Assembly: GCF_046630445.1 (NCBI RefSeq)
Contig: NC_092337.1
Coordinates: 362,086,001-362,150,000, forward strand
Direction of reading: 5' to 3'
Length of the DNA: 64,000 bases
DNA from: Rutidosis leptorrhynchoides
Lineage: Eukaryota; Streptophyta; Magnoliopsida; Asterales; Asteraceae
A program made the position numbers and the translations under genes. Every line of letters starts with the position of its first letter. The stretch's first letter is position 1. The notes beneath the pieces are model-generated. The model worked only from the letters and a program-made list of their open reading frames with translations, ran no database searches and was not told the origin of the DNA. Shown piece by piece: positions 38,813-51,019 of the stretch.

Positions 38813-39135
38813 TTCCTTCAAAATAGTCAACTGAATCGAGTTAATCATACAGAATATTAAGAGTAGTCAATAGTATTTCGTAGCATAATATGAACTCATT
38901 TATAAAAGCTTTTTCTTCATATTAGCGTTTTATAAGTTTAAATTCGGGTACTACCTACCCGTTAAGTTCATACTTAGTAGCTAATATACAATTCAACTAC
39001 TACAATTCCATATGAAAAACTGATTATAATAATATATCACATACAAATATTCTTCAAACTTACAACTTCGCTATATTACATATAACATGAAATATAGTAC
39101 ACTATGATACATGACAGTTTTGAAGATGAATCTAG
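38813..39135 (-). other. Non-coding spacer between F-box ORF and gag of A2
   Basis: Matches 21231-21569 of A1 in reverse, including the TACCTACCCGTT word (GGTAGGTA in element sense). No gene is recognised. Confidence 0.6.
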
Positions 39136-39578
39136 TTAATACGCAAGTTGTTCAGCAAAGGAAATAAATACACGTAATTCATAAGTCCAGAAACAAGTCA
39201 TGCATTCTGGTTTTACTAAGACGACTTCCCATCCTTGGTCTTGTGGAAAATAACCGTTATGACCATTGGCTAGGCAGCATGTTGTAATGTCGTCAAAAGG
39301 ATGAGGGTTTCGTAATGTCCAACAGCCCCGTAATAATCTAAAAACCTTGTTTCTCACCCCAACTACTGAATCCGTCACTTCTGGGAAGGTTTTATTTAAA
39401 AGTTGCAATCCGATGTTCTTTTTCTCACTTTGGTAAGAAGCGAACATCACTAACCCGTAAGCATAACATGCTTCTTTATGTTGTATGTTAGAAGTTCTTT
39501 CTAATTCACGAAATCCTATGTTGGGATATGTTGAGTCAAAATAGGTTCTTAACCCATAGCGTAAAATTGCATTTGGGT
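39136..39578 (-). pseudogene. A2 F-box ORF, C-terminal part, cut off by family-B insertion
   Basis: This encodes the region from the GNPNAI segment to the C-terminus, ending AEQLAY with TAA at 39138-39136, so it keeps the likely ancestral end that A1 lost by frameshift. Its N-terminal part is at 51020-51274, on the other side of family-B element. The break lies in the TGGGT target (39574-39578, duplicated at 51020-51024). Confidence 0.85.
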
Positions 39579-42500
39579 TGTAGAGACCCGTCCTAATCCA
39601 TAAGGATGAAGTTCATATCGATTACAAACGATTCACAACAGTTGATTACATCGCGAGGTAATTGACCTCTATATGATAAATTTTACAAACATTGCATTCG
39701 TTTTTAAAAGACAAACTTTCGTTACATCGACAGTTGACAGGCATGTAAAGCATTTCATAATATATCCAAATATAATTGACTTAATAATAATCTTGATGAA
39801 CTCAACGACTCGAATGCAACATCTTTTGAAATATGTCATGAATGACTCCAAGTAATATCTCTAATATGAGCAAATGCACAGCGGAAGATTTCTTTCGTAC
39901 TTGAGAATAAACATGCTTTAAAGTGTCAACCAAAAGGTTGGTGAGTTCATTAGTTTATCATAAAGAATCATTTCATAATTTTAATAGACCACAAGATTTC
40001 ATACTTCCATTTCTCATAATCATACGTCCCATGCATAGAGACAAAAATATCATTCATATGGATTGAACACCTGGTAACCGACATTCACAATATGCATATA
40101 AGAATATCCCCATCATTCCGGGATCCTCCTTCGGACATGATATAAATTTCGAAGTACTAAAGCATCCCGTACTTTGGATGGGGCTTGTTGGGCCCGATAG
40201 ATCTATCTTTAGAGTTCGCGTCAATTAGGGTGTCTGTTCCCTAATTCTTAGATTACCAGACTTAATAAAATGGGGCATATTCAGTTTCGATCATTCAACC
40301 ATAGAACGTAAATTCGATTACTTGTGTCTATTTCGTAAAACAGTTATAAAAGTTGCGCATGTATACTTTGCCCAAAAATATAAAGGGTAAAAAGGTAAAT
40401 GAAACTCACCATACTGTATTTTGTAGTAAAAATATATATGACGTCAATGAATAAGTGTAGGATTGGTCTCGAATTCACGAACCTATATCATGTATATATA
40501 TTAACATATTATAATATAAATCAATTAAGTTTATATATTTTGTTATGTATCAAGATTAATGTTCTTATATTTAATTTTATTAATACTTACAATACATTAT
40601 AATACTTACGTGATATTTAGTTATTGTTATATTAATAATATTAGTTAAAACAAAATTTATGTAATATTTGTATACCTTATGTAAAAAAAAAAAAAAAAAT
40701 ATTTTTTATACATATACATATGTTGTTTTGTAAAATAAATAATTGTAGTATTACTAGATTAAGGATAATAATAATAATGATAGTAATAATAGTAATTTTA
40801 ATAAAAATAATATTTTTACTAATAATGATAAAGTAAAAATAATAGTTTACCAAAAGTAATTACTTTTTAATGATAATAATAATAACTACCTCTTCAAGAA
40901 AAAGCTCCAAAAATATAAAAATGCCCTTGCCTAGGTTTGAACCCGCGACCTCTCGTTCCCTAACATCACCTCTAAACCATCTGATCTGCTATGCTTTTGT
41001 GATTTAAACCCGAACTTACAACTATATAACTCATTTATCTAATGTTTCATCTTAGTCATCAACCATCAAAACACCAATTCATCATCATTATTCATCTCGT
41101 TTAGCAGGTCTCACAAGTGGGTCTTGGGCCAACCAAAACAAACGGCCCAATCTAGTTTCCCAAGCCCAACAATAAATAAAATATTCGGCCCAAATCACAA
41201 TGGTGGAATGTCTGCGTTTTACAGAATTCGTCTAGTAGGCCAACAACTCTCATCTAATCACTAATCACCTTCTTTAAACATCATCATCAATTATATCATC
41301 ATCGTGATCTTCTAGCCTCACCAATATTTATTATTTCATCATCTACATACCATCGGTTATCAATCGTTATCATTTATATTATCTAACCCCACTATCCTTC
41401 ATCATCATAATTATTTAAATAACAAAAAATATATACCAAACGTCACATTAGGTGACCCATTTTTTTTTGGTAGGCCATGAAACCTACTTTTCCACATGCA
41501 ACCATTTGATAATATTCTCTAAAGTAGTACAATATATACAAGTTGACAATACCTTTAAACTGTGAGCATACTAACTCATTCCAATGCGTGAACTTCGCAG
41601 AAAACAGAAACGAAAGTCGTGATGGTGAATCAAGTTGCAAAGGTGACGGTTTAGCATGGACAAAAATATACAAAGGTGGTCTTAATGGGTTTATGCTTTT
41701 ATTTATGAGAAGAACCTAATATAAATAAATCGGCTTATAATGCGAGAAGAAAGAAAAAAAAATATATAGATTGATCGATAGATAATTCATGGCTGTAAAA
41801 CAATAGTGACAGTGTTGGTTGGTGATTGAGGTTCGAACAGAGAAGTATACAACAGAATGGTTGATCGTGGTTTTTAATAGTGATAATAGGTGGTGAAATG
41901 GGTGATGTAGAGGTGGCAGTTTTGGGTTTCGTTTGTAACCACAACAGTAGGAGTCGGCCAGAAAAAGATAATAATATATACAAGTGAGTTTTAGTTTGTG
42001 AGATACAATCGAATGAGAAGAAAGTTGCAGGAAAAATATAAACGGGTTTTGTAGCGGTGTGAAGGTGATGATTGATTTTTGGTTAATGAAGAGAGTGGTG
42101 ATTGTTGGAGTTGTAAACCGAGAGGAAATCGAAAATTTGTTTAAGGGAGTGTTTTGTGATGGTTCAAGTGAAGGTGGTATTTGACGAAGAAGAGGGTTGA
42201 GGATGGTGAAGATTGGTTCGACATAAATATGAAGAAAGAAAGAAGGTGATTAGTGACGGTTCTTATGGTGGTGATCATAACGGTTTAAGGAAAATGGTGA
42301 AGATAGTCGTAGAGGTGGTGATCGGGTGAAGTGGGTGTGAGGGTGGAGTTTAAAGAATGATGATGAGATGGAAGGTGGTAAATCATAAATTGTATGATTG
42401 TATATATATAAAGATAATCAGATAGATATTCAAATGCATGTATCATTTTAGTCAACAACAAAAACAATAATATAACACTCAAATTATATAATTCAAATTA

Positions 42501-42805
42501 CACAGTACAGCAGCCGGGTGTGTTGGAGTTTTGTACCGACAGTTTTCACGGGGTGTGTCCATTGCTAAATAGTTAACGTATAAAAGTGTTCCTAAATATC
42601 CCAAATTTTTAGATTAAACATATTTAATTATTTCACTCATTACCTGTTTGAAACCCGACCAAAAAGGTTCGAAAATTATTTATTTTCTGTTCCAATTTAT
42701 ATGTACGGAGTACAAAAACTTAGTTCGAAAAGGTAAAAAAAAATATTTATCAAAACTATTATCTTTTTATTCAAATTTTAGAACAACTTTTATTTTAAAA
42801 CTTCC

Positions 42806-42836
<31 letters not shown>

Positions 42837-43351
42837 CCTATTTTAAAAATAATTAAACGTCAACCGAAAAACTATAGACATTTACCATTTAAACTCATAA
42901 ATAATTATATTCAATATACGCTATGTATATATATAAACAGTTTTAAATAACAAAATTTACTACGCACATATATATATATATATATATATATTAAATAATT
43001 AAATTAAATATTACAATATATATATACAAGAAATATACATATAAAATAATAGTTTTTATTACAAGGTATTTTATTGTACATATTTATTTATAACAATAAA
43101 TGTATATTATAGTTTATTAATGTTCATGTTAACATATATATTATAAATATATTTATATATACACATATTTATATATATTCACACGTTTACCAGCAATGGT
43201 TCGTGAATCATAGGGAGCAGTCGAAGGTCAATTGAATATATGAACATTGTTTCAAAATTTTTCTAGACTCAACATTACATACTTTGCTTATCGTATCGAA
43301 ATCATATAAAGATTAAGTTTAAATTTGGTCGGAAATTCCCGGGTCGTCACA
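39579..43351 (-). repeat. Family-B 3' LTR (3773 bp)
   Basis: Plus-strand ends are TGTAGAGACCC and GGGTCGTCACA. It contains the U5-type hairpin at 39653-39670, a copy of the inverted motif (internal site mutated at 40471-40482), poly-A and AT-rich tracts, and GGCCCAA words. The frames at 41443-41673, 41735-41983 and 42285-42482 recur in the other LTR simply because the LTRs are copies. Confidence 0.92.
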
Positions 43352-43736
43352 GTACCTACCCGTTAAAGAAATTTCGTCCCGAAATTTGAGTGAGGTCGTC
43401 ATAGCTAACACTAAAAATGTTTTCATGACGAATATGAGTTGATAAATAGAGTTTTATCATTATTGATTAATATAGATAAAATGATTCGATTAAGTGAAAC
43501 GTACGAGGGAAGCCATCACAAAAGAGTGAAATGAGAAAGACAAATTTCATCATAACTTTTGACTAGTCATGATTGAATTCCGGAATTGACTAGTCATGAT
43601 TGAATTCTGGAATTTAAGAGATTTAAAAGAAAATCTTAGAAATCTATCAGATCTGATTCTTCGGGATTTATGGAAATTAAGATCTCTTTAATTAAATGTG
43701 GTCATCTGCCTCGATTGCTCTGTCGGATATTTCCAG
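43352..43736. other. Family-B pre-LTR tail and promoter-side sequence
   Basis: It begins with the conserved tail that precedes the 3' LTR (element sense ...ACGAAATTTCTTTAACGGGTAG). It also includes a 26 bp tandem duplication with core GACTAGTCATGATTGAATTC (about 43560-43613). It lies upstream of the antisense ORF at 43819. Confidence 0.6.
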
Positions 43737-43745
43737 TATAAATTA
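43737..43745 (+). promoter_or_regulatory. TATA-like box for an antisense transcript
   Basis: TATAAATTA lies about 80 nt upstream of the ATG at 43819, with a pyrimidine-rich stretch in between that would suit a plant transcription start. It points in the plus direction, antisense to family B. Prediction only; AT-rich DNA gives chance matches. Confidence 0.4.
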
Positions 43746-43818
43746 AGTTCTTCCGTTTCATTATTCTCATCATTCCTATACTTTATTTCTTAGTTCATAC
43801 ATCCAAACGATTGTGAAA

Positions 43819-43992
43819 ATGCTTAATCCAGTTCTGATCCTTGTCCTCATCTTTACTATTGCAACAATCATTCTCCTTTTCCAACTTCCACCAGAAAAAT
43901 CTGCTTTCTTCTATTTCGCCCTTGGGGTTATAGTGTTTTTAATTCTCCCGTGTCTTTATATTGCGATAAACATTGATATACGCGGTTTGTAA
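43819..43992 (+). CDS. Small two-helix membrane protein ORF (57 aa), antisense in family B
   Basis: The ORF runs from ATG 43819 to TAA 43990-43992. The product is strongly hydrophobic, with two predicted membrane helices (about residues 5-21, VLILVLIFTIATIILLF, and 30-48, starting FFYFALGVIVFLIL). They are separated by a short polar turn (QLPPEKSA), and a short tail ends NIDIRGL. It lies on the strand opposite to the retroelement and has a TATA-like box at 43737. No family is recognised. Two well-formed helices and a sensible promoter spacing make chance less likely, but hydrophobic ORFs do arise in T-rich DNA. The homologous region is absent from family A. Confidence 0.4.
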   Translation: MLNPVLILVLIFTIATIILLFQLPPEKSAFFYFALGVIVFLILPCLYIAINIDIRGL

Positions 43993-45441
43993 TTTATGTG
44001 TTGTTATCGGGCTTTATATTCTCTCTTCTATTTAGAGGTTCCATGCTTTGGTTTTCTCTTCCCGACTTCAAGTCAAGCAAATGATGGTCCAGAATTCGTA
44101 GGTATGAAGTTTCGAATGATTATAATGTTCTAAGCAGGGTGGAACGTGATAGCACGATTTGATTTTCAAATTTATCAAAATTTCAGAAAATAGAACTATC
44201 AAGAATACATTTTCTTGATATGTTCAGAAGTTAAGTAGAATGAAAGAGTTATGTAACATGGTTCATGATAAAGGTATGATCTGTGATCCTTTATCACGTT
44301 CCATTAGAAACTCAGCATGACTTACTGTAATATAATCACATTGGCCAAGCGCCATTATATTATACTAACTCATGCTTCAATTCCCAACACTTCTCCACCC
44401 TTCATTCATAATTTTTACTTAAATTTTACTGAAGTTTCCAATATAATGGAATACAGAAAACACAAAGAGGTAGATGATTTCGGACAAGAATATTTATGAA
44501 AATATCCTCAGAAATATCGAAGATATTTATGATGATATTTTGAAATTTCTAAGTTCGAAAGTTGATGAAGAAAAATTTTTCCGCAAGATTTTAACTTGAC
44601 TTCGGAACAAGATATTCTCTAAAGATTTTGGCAGATCCAGAATTACCTGGATTCTTTGAATATAGGGTTTGGTCCTTGTATTCGACCTTGGTCTCCTTCA
44701 TGATTAGTTCAATCTGTTTTTCAATACCAAATTTTCTATCGAGCGTTCATAACACTCCTTTCTTTATCATCAAACTTTTGGCCGTTTAGACCATCTACCA
44801 TTTTTCTGTTTCCTCTGCATTTAATGCTATGATATCTGAATCATCGGTTATTAATCCGAGGTGGTTTTAGGAGAATTGTATTTTTAGATGATTAAACGCT
44901 GATGGTAGTATGGTGAAATATAAAAGGTTCTCTGGCAACAATAAATGAACACGCATATAAATCAAGGTTATAATAAGGTTGTTTCGAATGAAAAGTCGAA
45001 GTTGTCTTGCTGGAGCTGTTTCAAAATTGGCTACTTTGAAGAGGGATTGTAAAGTTATTTTCGGTAATAATAACGCCAAAGGAGCTAGCACAGATATGTG
45101 TTAAATGTTTACTCAGTTTCTGAGTGTTTTCAGGTGCATAACTATATGCATCAATCTTTTCTTCCGTAGATGAAGTGCGGTTGATTCATCCTATCGATTG
45201 AGGTGTTTTCAAGAATCATGAAAGGTTTGAACGCAGATTGTAATCGTCAAGATACAGATGAGGTTTAAGATGAGATCAAGTGGCAAACTTGAAGATATGT
45301 TTAGTTTCATATGTTATAATCAATATTTTAATTCATTTTAATTATCCAATGTCTACAGTCCATATTTGATAGTCCACAATTAACAGTCCGATAATACATA
45401 TATAGCTTAATATATAATATCCGAATTAATTAATACGTATC
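43993..45441. other. Family-B interior without recognised genes
   Basis: No retroviral-type domain is visible in six frames. Small frames (44317-44499 plus, 44867-45091 minus) have no recognised domain. The stretch could include untranslated or intron sequence of the antisense transcript or decayed remains of gag-pol too diverged to see. Confidence 0.5.
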
Positions 45442-45620
45442 GGGACCCGTGTACATGTCTCAGACTCGATCACAACTCAAAGTATATATATTATTATAGA
45501 ATCAACCTCAACCCTGTATAGAGAACTCGATCATTACTGCATATAGAGTGTCTATGGTGATTCCAAATAATATATATAGATGCATCGATATGATATGTCA
45601 AAACCTTGTATACGTGTCCC
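45442..45620. repeat. Block shared with family-A LTRs
   Basis: This roughly 180 bp block is closely similar, in the same plus-strand orientation, to 28523-28705, 33972-34160 and 53320-53500, and in reverse to about 58670-58850. Shared words include GATCACAACTCAAAGTATAT, TATAGAGTGTCTATGGT and CGATATGATATGTCAAAAC. In A it is inside the LTR; here it is inside the element body. Confidence 0.9.
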
Positions 45621-46331
45621 GATATTTAAAGTGCGTAAAATAAATAACAGGAATTAAATAACAATAACTAAAGTGCGTAAAGTAAATAACAAAAATTAGA
45701 TGACAATAAATAAAATTGCGGGAATGTAAATTGCGATAATTAAATTGCAATAAATAAAATGCGATAAATAGAATGTAATCAGTTAGCTAGGAACAGTTAG
45801 CTGGAACAGTTAGCATGGTTTCTTAACAAAATTCCATATTGTTAATTAGTCTGTTTCTAATCAATTTTTATTGTGTCCATTATTTCTTCATTATGCCACT
45901 TGTTGGATTCTGGTAAGTAAAAATCCAAATATGAAATTGAATTTGAATGAAAATGGTTATTCTGTGGTGAACGGATTCGTATATCGATAGATGTAGGTAG
46001 GATGGTAATCGACCGTTGAATCAGATTCGAAGACTGTACAATGTAACTTATTAATGTGAAATCTTAAATATTTCTCGGGTATTACCTACCCGTTAAAATA
46101 TTTTTACCATTAACAGTTTGTACGAAAGAATTTTTAATCACAATCTTTATGAAAATATATTTACATATATATTTTCTTCAGATGTAATTATGGATTTAAT
46201 GAGTCAATGTGATATTAAACTCATCAGATTTACGATTAGAACTATGATACATAATCTCTAAAACATTAGAGTTTATATAATCGTGATGTCGAACGAATAT
46301 AAATGATGTAGAATGATTTGTGGAACGATAA
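45621..46331. other. AT-rich leader/interior of family B
   Basis: 45621-45790 holds degenerate AAATAA/GTGCGTAAA/TGCGATAAAT repeats. The rest is AT-rich. A TACCTACCCGTT word (46084-46095) repeats the family tail motif, as in the A spacer. No gene seen. Confidence 0.5.
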
Positions 46332-46841
46332 TTATACTCGAGGTACAGAATGAGATGTTGAGGCATGGATTGTTGAAACTTTGGTTGTTGGTGGTACTGG
46401 TGCCATTGGTGCTAAGGCTGGTGATGTTACTGGTGTTGGTGATACTGTTGATGATTGCAAATTGTATACCGTGCTCTCTAAAGTTAATACTCGAGCTCGG
46501 AGTTCTCTAACTTCTTCTACTAACCCGAGTTATTTATCAATGTGAGGTAGAGGTCGGATATCTTCTCTAGTTCCATTAATGGTAGTTTCAAGACGAAAAA
46601 TTCTTGCAAATAGGGTATAAACGGTGTTGCGAACGGGTTCACCGGTGAGCGGGTCAAGTACTCCAAGGTTAGGTGGTAGATTCGGTTCATGATATGGAGT
46701 ACCTTCTTCCCTTCTCCATAGGGTGAGTATGTCACGAACCCACCCCCATTTTATCCAGTAATCACGGTAGTTAGTTGGTTGGTGTGCTCCTATCACGCTG
46801 TCTTCAAAGTCAGAGGAACGTGGTCGATTTGTAGAGGCCAT
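46332..46841 (-). pseudogene. Family-B sense ORF of unknown function (169 codons, one stop)
   Basis: From ATG 46841-46839 the frame runs 103 codons to a TAA at 46532-46530 and then continues open to TAA 46334-46332. The part before the stop is rich in Trp/Arg (RDYWIKWGWVRDILTLW) and Pro. Beyond the stop is a heptad-like helix (LVEEVRELRARVLTLES), a probable coiled coil, followed by a Ser/Thr/Pro/Ala-rich tail. It is the first ORF after the PBS (425 nt downstream), the place of the acidic ORF in family A, but no sequence similarity between the two is seen. It may be a degenerate gag-like or accessory protein; no function is assigned. Confidence 0.6.
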
Positions 46842-47265
46842 CTTACGCGATCACAGAAAAGATTTTTGGTATGAAGAGTTTAGTGACAACAATTGATAGT
46901 TGGATGTATTCTCAATGCATAATTTGCATAGATATATATAGTACCAGGATCCCTTAAATTAAGGAGAAATTTACGAGATATCAGGCAAGGTCTACAGTAA
47001 CAGATACACTAAGATATGAATTATCAGATATGCTAAGATATGAATTTTTTTCTATACACTATTCATGCAGTCAATGCAGTAAAATGTGTCTAGACTAAGA
47101 ATAATGAGTAGGTAATTTCCTAAGGATGATAAGCAGATGTTTTCTGATAAAAATGATAAGCAAAACTTTTGACATGCAGACACGGTCGAAGTCCAGACTC
47201 ACTAATGCATCCTAACGACTATCAGTTAGGCACGCTAATGCAAGACCTGGTTCGCTAAGACCAGC
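46842..47265 (-). other. Family-B 5' leader
   Basis: Untranslated region between PBS and the first ORF. Its end nearest the PBS (about 47160-47265) resembles the corresponding leader of A2 around 52130-52230, for instance CGGTCGAAGTCCAGACTCAC, consistent with shared ancestry or a shared packaging leader. Confidence 0.6.
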
Positions 47266-47277
47266 GCTCTGATACCA
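47266..47277 (-). promoter_or_regulatory. Family-B primer-binding site (TGGTATCAGAGC)
   Basis: A perfect initiator tRNA-Met-type PBS, two bases from the LTR at 47280. Confidence 0.92.
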
Positions 47278-47279
47278 AC

Positions 47280-50200
47280 TGTAGAGACCCGTCCTAATCC
47301 ATCCGGACGAAGTCCATATCGATTACAAACGATTTACAATAGTTGATTACATCACGAGGTAATTGACCTCTATATGATAAATTTTACAAACATTGCATTC
47401 GTTTTTAAAAGACAAACTTTCGTTACATCGACAGTTGACAGGCATGTAAAGCATTTCATAATATATCCAAATATAATTGACTTAATAATAATCTTGATGA
47501 ACTCAACGACTCGAATCCAACATCTTTTGAAATATGTCATGAATGACTCAAGTAATATCTCTAATATGAGCAAATGCACAGCGGAAGATTTCTTTCGTAC
47601 CTGAGAATAAACATGCTTTAAAGTGTCAACTAAAAGGTTGGTGAGTTCATTAGTTTATCATAAAGAATCATTTCATAATTTTAATAGACCACAAGATTTC
47701 ATACTTCCATTTCTCATAATCCTACGTCCCATGCATAGAGACAAAAATATCATTCATATGGATTGAACACCTGGTAACCGACATTCACAATATGCATATA
47801 AGAATATCTCCATCATTCCGGGATCCTCCTTCGGACATGATATAAATTTCGAAGTACTAAAGCATCCGGTACTTTGGATGGGGCTTGTTGGGCCCGATAG
47901 ATCTATCTTTAGAGTTCGCGTCAATTAGGGTGTCTGTTCCCTAATTCTTAGATTACCAGACTTAATAAAAAGGGGCATATTCAGTTTCGATCATTCAACC
48001 ATAGAACGTAATTTTGATTACTTGTGTCTATTTCGTAAAACAGTTATAAAAGTTGCGCATGTATTCTCAGCCCAAAAATATAAAGGGTAAAAAGGTAAAT
48101 GAAACTCACCATACTGTATTTTGTAGTAAAAATACATATGACGTCAATGAATAAGTATAGGATTGGTCTCGGATTCACGAACCTATATCATGTATATATA
48201 TATTAACACATTATAATATAAATCAATTAAGTTTATATATTTTTTTATGTATCAAGATTAATGTTCTTATATTTAATTTTATTAATACTTACAATACATT
48301 ATAATACTTACGTGATATTTAGTTATTGTTATATTAATAATATTAGTTAAAACAAAATTTATGTAATATTTGTATACCTTATGTAAAAAAAAAATATATT
48401 TTTTATACATATACATATGTTGTTTTGTGAAATAAATAATTGTAGTATTACTAGATTAAGGATAATAATAATAATGATAGTAATAATAGTAATTTTAATA
48501 AAAATAATATTTTTACTAATAATGATAAAGTAAAAATAATAGTTTACCAAAAGTAATTACTTTTTAATGATAATAATAATAACTACCTCTTCAAGAAAAA
48601 GCTCCAAAAATATAAAAATGTCCTTGCCTAGGTTTGAACCCGAGACCTCTCGTTCCCTAACATCACCTCTAAACCATCTGATCTGCTATGCTTTTGTGAT
48701 TTAAACCCGAACTTACAACTATATAACTCGTTTATCTAATGTTTCATCTTAGTCATCAACCATCAAAACACCAATTCATCATCATTATTCATCTCGTTTA
48801 GCAAGTCTCACAAGTGGGTCTTGGGCCAACCAAAACAAACGGCCCAATCTAGTTTCCCAAGCCCAACAATAAATACAATATTCGGCCCAAATCACAATGG
48901 TGGAATGTCTGCGTTTTACAGAATTCGTCTAGTAGGCCAACAACTCTCATCTAATCACTAATCACCTTCTTTAAACATCATCATCAATTATATCATCATC
49001 GTGATCTTCTAGCCTCACCAATATTTATTATTTCATCATCTACATACCATCGGTTATCAATCGTTATCATTTATATTATCTAACCCCACTATCCTTCATC
49101 ATCATAATTATTTAAATAACAAAAAATATATACCAAACGTCACTTTAGGTGACCCATTTTTTTTGGTAGGCCATGAAACCTACTTTTCCACATGCAACCA
49201 TTTGATAATATTCTCTAAAGTAGTACAATATATACAAGTTGACAATACCTTTAAACTGGGAGCATACTAACTCATTCCAATGCGTGAACTTCGCAGAAAA
49301 CAGAAACGAAAGTCGTGATGGTGAATCAAGTTGCAAAGGTGACGGTTTAGCATGGACAAAATATACAAAGGTGGTCTTAATGGGTTTATGCTTTTATTTA
49401 TGAGAAGAACCTAATATAAATAAATCGGCTTATAATGCGAGAAGAAAGAAAAAAAATATATAGATTGATCGATAGATAATTCATGGCTGTAAAACAATAG
49501 CGACAGTGTTGGTTGGTGATTGAGGTTCGAACAGAGAAGTATACAACAGAATGGTTGATCGTGGTTTTTAATAGTGATAATAGGTGGTGAAATGGGTGAT
49601 GTAGAGGTGGCAGTTTTGGGTTTCGTTTGTAACCACAACAGTAGGAGTCGGCCAGAAAAAGATAATAATATATACAAGTGAGTTTTGGTTTGTGAGTTAC
49701 AATCGAATGAGAAGAAAGTTGCAGGAAAAATATAAACGGGTTTTGTAGTGGTGTGAAGGTGATGATTGATTTTTGGTTAATGAAGAGAGTGGTGATTGTT
49801 GGAGTTGTAAACTGAGAGGAAATCGAAAATTTGTTTAAGGGAGTGTTTTGTGATGGTTCAAGTGAAGGTGGTATTTGACGAAGAAGAGGGTTGAGGATGG
49901 TGAAGATTGGTTCGACATAAATATGAAGAAAGAAAGAAGGTGATTAGTGACGGTTCTTGTGGTGGTGATCATAACGGTTTAAGGAAAATGGTGAAGATAG
50001 TCGTAGAGGTGGTGATCGGGTGAAGTGGGTGTGAGGGTGGAGTTTAAAGAATGATGATGAGATGGAAGGTGGTAAATCATAAATTGTATGATTGTATATA
50101 TATAAAGATAATCAGATAGATATTCAAATGCATGTATCATTTTAGTCAACAACAAAAACAATAATATAACACTCAAATTACATAATTCAAATTACACAGT

Positions 50201-51019
50201 ACAGCAGCCGTGTGTGTTGGAGTTTTGTACCGACAGTTTTCACGGGGTGTGTCCATTGCTAAACAGTTAATGTATAAAAGTGTTCCTAAATATCCCAAAT
50301 TTTTAGATTAAACATATTTAATTATTTCACTCATTACCTGTTTGAAACCCGACCAAAAAGGTTCGAAAATTATTTATTTTCTGTTCCAAGTTATATGTAC
50401 GGAGTACAAAAACTTAGTTCGAAAAGGTAAAAAAAAATATTTATCAAAACTATTATCTTTTTATTCAGATTTTAGAACAACTTTTATTTTAAAACTTCCT
50501 ATATATATATATTAGACCTATTTTAAAAATAATTAAACGTCAACCGAAGAACTACAGACATTTACCATTTAAACTCATAAATAATTATATTCAATATACG
50601 CTATGTATATATATAAACAGTTTTAAATAACAAAATTTACTACGCACATATATATATATTAAATAATTAAATTAAATATTACAATATATATATACAAGAA
50701 ATATACATATAAAATAATAGTTTTTATTACAAGGTATTTTATTGTACATATTTATTTATAACAATAAATGTATATTATAGTTTATTAATGTTCATGTTAA
50801 TATATATATTATAAATATATTTATATATACACATATTTATATATATTCACACGTTTACCAGCAATGGTTCGTGAATCATAGGGAGCAGTCGAAGGTCAAT
50901 TGAATATATGAACATTGTTTCAAAATTTTTCTAGACTCAACATTACATACTTTGCTTATCGTATCGAAATCATATAAAGATTAAGTTTAAATTTGGTCGG
51001 AAATTCCCGGGTCGTCACA
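47280..51019 (-). repeat. Family-B 5' LTR (3740 bp)
   Basis: Same ends and content as 39579-43351. Length differs mainly in A and AT runs (for instance near 48380 and 50500). It keeps an unmutated motif pair (48172-48182 and 50867-50877) and the hairpin at 47354-47371. Confidence 0.93.

Larger units (their letters stand above)
39579..51019 (-). mobile_element. Family-B non-autonomous LTR retrotransposon, complete (11.4 kb)
   Basis: Two LTRs (39579-43351 and 47280-51019) flank a 3928 bp interior, with TGGGT target duplications at 39574-39578 and 51020-51024. The PBS at 47277-47266 (reverse) sets the minus orientation. The interior has a sense ORF near the PBS and no protease, RT, RNase H or integrase motif in any frame, so it needs enzymes from elsewhere. 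LTR copies look nearly identical by eye apart from scattered substitutions and AT-repeat length, so insertion is recent relative to the decayed A elements. Its pre-LTR tail (ACGAAATTTCTTTAACGGG then TAGGTAC) closely matches that of family A. Confidence 0.93.

Noticed and set aside
39669-39855. Overlapping 60-codon ORFs on both strands, repeated at 47370-47604
   Set aside because: They lie in the LTR end of family B and recur through LTR duplication only.
41735-41983. ORFs present in both family-B LTRs (41443, 41735, 42285 and their twins at 49145, 49411, 49979)
   Set aside because: The two LTRs are near-identical copies of one sequence, so recurrence is not evidence of selection. No domain is recognised.
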